Shown here: positions 60,191 through 64,000 of the stretch, in pieces
How positions within the stretch are numbered: position 1 is the first letter of the stretch
Layout: every line of letters starts with the position of its first letter
DNA from: Acidobacteria bacterium Ga0077553
GTDB taxonomy: Bacteria > Acidobacteriota > Terriglobia > Bryobacterales > Bryobacteraceae
Assembly (NCBI GenBank): GCA_001464575.1
Contig: LNFE01000228.1
Span: 1 to 64,000 of the forward strand
DNA length: 64,000 nt
Reading direction: 5' to 3'
Program-made: the position numbers and the translations under genes
Notes under the pieces: model-generated
The model's input: the letters and a program-made list of their open reading frames with translations, nothing else
Database searches by the model: none
Told to the model about the DNA's origin: nothing

Positions 60191-61201
60191 TTAACGGGCC
60201 GCGAGCTTGCCGGTGAAGAAGGGCATGACGTGTTTTTCGATGCGGCCGGCGACGCCGTTGATGTGATTGCCGGGGTAGGTGGCAAAGCTATGCTCGATCC
60301 CGTAATTGGTGAGCAGGCGGCTGTATTCCTTTGAGCCACCCAGCAGCCCGTCGGCATCGCCGCAATCGAGGGCGATGCCCTTGAGTTGCTTCAGGCGAGG
60401 CACGTATTGATCGAACATCGCCACCGGGGCGTTCGCCGCCCAGCGGGCGAGAACGGAGGGCTGGGGTTCGCCATTCTTCGTGGGCAGGTCGAGGTAGAGA
60501 GGCGGATTCTTCGGGTTGGGGGCCCAGGCGGCCGAACTGGCGAGTTGCGCCTTGGTGCCGAAGTCGGCGGCGGCGATTTCGGAAAGAGCGGTGATCTGCT
60601 CCGCGCGCGAGGGGCGGGCCGGACCGCCGCCGGGGGGCAGCAGGCAGCAGGAGCTCATGGCGTAGACGGCGGAGAAGACGTCGGGGAACTTCATGGCGAT
60701 GCGGAGTGCGCCGTAGCCGCCGAAGGAGTGGCCGGCCAGGCCGCGGCTGTTGCGCGTGGGCAGCGTGCGGTAGTGGGAGTCGATGTAGGCGACCAGTTCG
60801 CGGGCGATGAAGGTTTCCCAGTCGCCGGTGGTGACCGAGGAGGAATAGCCGCTGCCGCCGAAGACATTGAGGGCGTTGGGCATGACGACGATCATTTCGG
60901 CGGCTCCGGCGGCAGTGGCGCGGTCGAGGACTTGGGGCAGGTGGATCCAGTGTTTGCGGAGGCCGAACCACTGGTCATCGCTGTCGGTGAAGCCGTGGAG
61001 CATATAGACCACGGGGAAGCGGCGTTGGGGGTTCTTGGCATAGCTGGGCGGCAGGTAGACGGAGACGTCGCGGGTGGGCGAGTCGCCGATGAGGTTGCCT
61101 TCGAGGCTGCGGCCGTGGACGCGGAGGCGCTCGGCGGATCCGGTGGGCGGGTCGGCGGCGAAGGCCAGAGTGGTGAGGAGCAGAGCGCTGAGTCGCAGCA
61201 T
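60191..61201 (-). CDS. Secreted esterase (putative esterase/Ag85 family)
   Basis: 336 residues. Signal peptide (MLRLSALLLTTLAFA), SVYLPPSYAKNPQRRFPVVY, then MLHGFTDSDDQW and the nucleophile elbow GHSFGGYGALR; DCGDADGLL and GNHING supply the likely Asp and His. The family (PF00756) contains feruloyl esterases, S-formylglutathione hydrolases and trehalose-related enzymes. The signal peptide points to an extracellular carbohydrate ester substrate. Single gene. Confidence 0.9.
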   Translation of the reverse strand: MLRLSALLLTTLAFAADPPTGSAERLRVHGRSLEGNLIGDSPTRDVSVYLPPSYAKNPQRRFPVVYMLHGFTDSDDQWFGLRKHWIHLPQVLDRATAAGAAEMIVVMPNALNVFGGSGYSSSVTTGDWETFIARELVAYIDSHYRTLPTRNSRGLAGHSFGGYGALRIAMKFPDVFSAVYAMSSCCLLPPGGGPARPSRAEQITALSEIAAADFGTKAQLASSAAWAPNPKNPPLYLDLPTKNGEPQPSVLARWAANAPVAMFDQYVPRLKQLKGIALDCGDADGLLGGSKEYSRLLTNYGIEHSFATYPGNHINGVAGRIEKHVMPFFTGKLAAR

Positions 61202-61229
61202 GGGTCGATGATACGCGATCGGAACGGTT

Positions 61230-61296
61230 GGGGGGGGAAGTGGCGACGCCCGACTCCAGACAGGCGGCTACGGGTCTGTCGTAGGTTGGGGGGGGG
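61230..61296. repeat. Two long G homopolymers in the divergent intergenic region
   Basis: Runs of eight G (61230-61237) and nine G (61288-61296) lie between the esterase start and the lectin-like pseudogene. Such runs slip during replication and could alter promoter spacing or expression. The rest of 61202-61325 has no gene. Confidence 0.6.
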
Positions 61297-61325
61297 TGGT
61301 GTTACCAGGGCGCATTTCGCAAGAG

Positions 61326-61870
61326 ATGGGGTGGCGGTCCTTGGCCGGCCGGACACTGAGGGTCTCCGCGATGCTGGCAGTCTCGGCCTTTCTGGCTGCT
61401 GGGCAGGCGATGGATCAGAAGCAACTTCCTCTATTGGACGCTGCGGAGTGGCGGGGCAACGCATGCCCCCAATGCCCGCTCCACTGCAGACGGTAGGGGC
61501 GGTATGGGCCCCGCAGAAGCAGCGGGTCCGCGACGGCTGCGAAACGGAGTTTCGGTTTCCGATCACCTACGCGGGGAGCACGGACAATGGCGCCGATGGG
61601 TTTGGGTTCGTTCTGCAGAAGTAGGGACCCCATTCTACGGCGGGCCATGGTTTCGCCGGCGGATTCGCCGTTGGGGATGGTGAAAAGGACGGGCAGAAGC
61701 CGGGCGTTGCCGCGGGCCTCGCGATCTTCTTCGGCGTTCACCGCAATGGCAGGGCAGGACCCTCCGATCGCTCCATCGCCGTTGGCACGCATGGAGCGTC
61801 TGGGCCCATCAGGTGGCCACCGGAAAGAATGGGCATTACTCGCCGCCTGGAAGTACGTCTAGAGTACGGG
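61326..61870 (+). pseudogene. Decayed L-type lectin-like secreted protein
   Basis: A signal-peptide-like start (MGWRSLAGRTLRVSAMLAVS) runs to about 61480. The frame then shifts, and lectin-like sequence continues (VWAPQKQRVRDG, ITYAGSTDNGADGFGFVLQ), hits TAG at 61622-61624 and goes on in the same frame (GFAGGFAVGDGEKDG, LAIFFGVHRN, IRWPPERMGITRRLEVRLEYG). The segments fit a bacterial legume-type lectin domain, which packs as a beta sandwich that binds sugars. One frameshift and one stop make it non-functional as written. The frame stays open into the convergent gene's 3' end. Confidence 0.55.
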
Positions 61871-61984
61871 GCCTTTGCGACTAAAGCACCCCGCCGCGTG
61901 ATAGGAGATGCGCCGGGCAAAACCGCCTCGGCGAGTCTAGTCTGCCGAACTTTTCTGCTCGGAGCCCAAACTGCGGAGGCCAAG

Positions 61985-64000
61985 CTAGCGCATGTTCACG
62001 CGTACTGGGTTTGCGTCGACGTCGCAGGCTTTCAGACTGAGATCCGATTCACCTTTTCCGGTTAGCGATGGCGGCAGCAGAACGTTGATTTGATCCAGTC
62101 CTGGGAATTGTCCCTGCGGCCCCGCGCTCTGCACCGGAGCGGCAACTCCGCCGATGAGGACGTTGACGCCCCACGCGCCGCATTCCCCCAAGCCGGTACC
62201 ATAGAGCGTCAAGAACACCTGCTCCGCCGCATTGCCAACTTCGATGGCCATCGGGACACAACTTCCCGGGCCTTGTGCGCAACGATAGACGGGCTCGATA
62301 GAGCGGGTGCCGTCAGCCTTAACGCGCAGGACTTGTGCCGCAGGGACCCCCTTGCCATCTGCGTTCGCGGTGAACAGCGCCAGTGAAACTCGCCCCGCAT
62401 TGATTATGCCCTGGGCGACGGTGCGGCCGTTTGAGATCACCGTGATAGTGCTGCTACTCCAGGGGAACTCACCGGAGGGCAGATAACTGCCCCATGGCAC
62501 CGCCGGAATCAATGCATTGATCTGTCTCGGGGAGACGAAGAACAGCGATACGGGCCAGTCCTGGCCATTCACATCCGTCAGGATCACACTGGTTTCCCCC
62601 AGCATTGTCGGTAGTGCGGTTGAAGAGGCGGCTTCCGTGGAGGAACTCAGGCCATCTCCGAAGAGAGCGACGATTGATCGCCGCGCAATCCGGCCAGGCT
62701 TGAAACTCGCGGCGGAAACGATATCCAGACGGCCGGGTGGCGTGTTCGGAATCGTATTGCGGAAGAGCGTTATTTGCAGCTTACCAGTCTGGCGAGAGCT
62801 AGAGGTGTTGTCGGCGATGTTCTCGAGAAGTACGAGACGAGAGCGAGAGTTGCCGCTCGGTAGGACGGGCTGCAACTCCAGAAGCCTTGGCCACCTTACA
62901 ACGGCCGACTCGCGAAACGTACCATCACCTTTGCCTAGAAGCAACCGGCCAATTCCTCCGTCCTCTTCACTTCCCTTGTATACGCTGACAGCGATGATGT
63001 CCGCCTTACCATCGCCGTCGAAGTCGCTGAGGGCGACGGCCCCGGGCCGGAAACCAGCCACAACGGTGGCTCTATCTCGAAAGGTGCCAGTTCCGGAGTT
63101 GGTAAGCAACTGGACTCGGCCATCGTCACACGCCACTATCAAGTCCGGTTTTCGATCTTCATTGATATCACCGGCGACTCCGGCCGTAATCGCTCTGCAA
63201 ACGCCCGGATAGGACCCGAGCAGGTTCAAGCCAGCTGCCGACCCGGAGAAGATATCTACCTCGCCGTCAGAGCGGAGCATGGCAACGTCCTGGATCCCAT
63301 CGGAGTTCAGATCTACGGCCATCATCCGCAAGACGTTCGAGGCGGCGAAACTGGCTACCCGCGTGAATGTGCCGGTCCCGCTTCCTCGATATAGGTCGAG
63401 TGTGCCTGTGCTGTTGTTCGCGACCACCGCGCCGATAGCACCGCTGCCCGTGAAGTCGCCCACTGCCAAGGCGAGTGGTAGTGTGTAGATGTCGCCGGTC
63501 ATGGACTTTCCGATCGCCGTAGGGATCGGCGCTTCAAAACCGCCGTCGCCTCGCCCGAGGAGTACTGCCAGTTCATGACTCGAATCCAAGCTCTCGCGCC
63601 CGGTGGCGATCTGGCTGGCCGTGACTGCGACCAGATCCGGAATCCGGTCGGCATTCACATCCATGAGTGCGACGTCAAGCGGATAACCGGAGGCGAATAC
63701 GAGTCGTCTCCTCCCGGACGAACCGTCGACGGTTACGATCGTCTGGCGATAGGGCAGCGCCACTGCGAAATCCTCCGTGCCGTCCCCGTTCAGATCCGCA
63801 ACGTGCAAAGGAACTTTTCCGCTCCAGCCGAAAGCGATCGGCCCCGAGAATTGGGCATCTCCAGATCCAAAGGCGGCCACCACGGAAGCTGCGGAGAAAC
63901 TGGCGAGCACCAGGTCTGGCTTGGCGTCTCCGTTAATGTCTGAGGTCACGACCTGGGATACATCTCCAAGACTTGAGACGCGGGCTACCGGCGCGAACGT
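61985..64000 (-). CDS. FG-GAP/VCBS repeat protein with Solibacter C-terminal domain (5' end outside window)
   Basis: The frame is open to the right edge; at least 671 residues are visible. The N-terminal part is a run of FG-GAP/VCBS-type repeats (DINGDAKPDLVLASF, DLNGDGTEDFAVAL, DVNADRIPDLVAV, DFDGDGKADIIAVS) that bind calcium and fold as a beta-propeller. From about 62740 down to the stop comes the domain characteristic of Solibacter secreted proteins (TIGR03437-like: IVSAASFKPGRIA, IVALFGDGLS, INALIPAVP, LTLYGTGLGE, GLDQINVLLPPSL). Probably surface-attached or secreted. It is the best lineage marker in the window. Confidence 0.88.
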   Translation of the reverse strand, partial: TFAPVARVSSLGDVSQVVTSDINGDAKPDLVLASFSAASVVAAFGSGDAQFSGPIAFGWSGKVPLHVADLNGDGTEDFAVALPYRQTIVTVDGSSGRRRLVFASGYPLDVALMDVNADRIPDLVAVTASQIATGRESLDSSHELAVLLGRGDGGFEAPIPTAIGKSMTGDIYTLPLALAVGDFTGSGAIGAVVANNSTGTLDLYRGSGTGTFTRVASFAASNVLRMMAVDLNSDGIQDVAMLRSDGEVDIFSGSAAGLNLLGSYPGVCRAITAGVAGDINEDRKPDLIVACDDGRVQLLTNSGTGTFRDRATVVAGFRPGAVALSDFDGDGKADIIAVSVYKGSEEDGGIGRLLLGKGDGTFRESAVVRWPRLLELQPVLPSGNSRSRLVLLENIADNTSSSRQTGKLQITLFRNTIPNTPPGRLDIVSAASFKPGRIARRSIVALFGDGLSSSTEAASSTALPTMLGETSVILTDVNGQDWPVSLFFVSPRQINALIPAVPWGSYLPSGEFPWSSSTITVISNGRTVAQGIINAGRVSLALFTANADGKGVPAAQVLRVKADGTRSIEPVYRCAQGPGSCVPMAIEVGNAAEQVFLTLYGTGLGECGAWGVNVLIGGVAAPVQSAGPQGQFPGLDQINVLLPPSLTGKGESDLSLKACDVDANPVRVNMR

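Overview
The window looks like a high-GC chromosome of an Acidobacteriota bacterium of the Solibacter/Bryobacter group. Four things point there. The gene cut by the right edge ends in the C-terminal domain typical of Solibacter secreted proteins (TIGR03437-like). A cytochrome-type DUF1549/DUF1553 gene is paired with a DUF1501 gene. There is a large Oar-type TonB receptor with a carboxypeptidase-regulatory-like N-terminus. TAT-exported sugar-metabolism proteins are present. The placement is inference from gene content.

Layout. (1) 1-5261 is the end of a visibly more A/T-rich genomic island. It holds the C-terminal part of a BREX BrxL protein, then a promoter-driven four-gene operon (unknown protein, QueC-like PP-loop enzyme, XRE-ImmA/IrrE protein, PIN-like protein). 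It ends in a 3' fragment of a tRNA-Asn gene, the expected scar of tyrosine-integrase insertion. (2) 5975-10429 (minus) is a selenocysteine-containing formate dehydrogenase operon, fdnGHI, with an in-frame UGA and a recognisable SECIS hairpin. (3) 10485-15128 holds an SDF-type symporter, a ceramidase-like protein, a sugar isomerase-like protein and a Gfo/Idh/MocA oxidoreductase. (4) 15197-36841 is an unusual hybrid locus. A lasso-peptide set (asparagine-synthetase-like cyclase, five tandem precursor genes, HprK-like kinase, sulfotransferase) runs directly into an exopolysaccharide locus (polymerase, glycosyltransferases, flippase, AsnB, epimerase; Wzz/Wza/Wzi on the other strand). The remaining lasso genes (PqqD-like B1, protease B2, nucleotidyltransferase) lie on the far side. 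(5) 36848-47096 holds a SelA-like PLP enzyme, a mutarotase-like protein, a giant hybrid sensor kinase and the DUF1549/DUF1501 pair. (6) 47392-52869 is a second RiPP-like system: a subtilisin with a Cys/Thr repeat tail, a split dehydratase of the class V lanthipeptide/thioamitide type (APH-like kinase plus HopA1-like protein), a LanC cyclase, and a convergent gene resembling a free subtilisin propeptide. (7) 52928-64000 holds a DPP-IV-type peptidase, the Oar-like receptor, a gene with two amber codons, an esterase, a decayed lectin gene and the FG-GAP/Solibacter-domain protein cut by the edge.

The two strongest leads are the five-precursor lasso cluster and the subtilisin/LanC cassette. In all five lasso precursors the ninth residue after the leader's Thr-Ala is acidic and the C-terminus is Ser. 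In the second cassette the substrate may be the protease's own tail.
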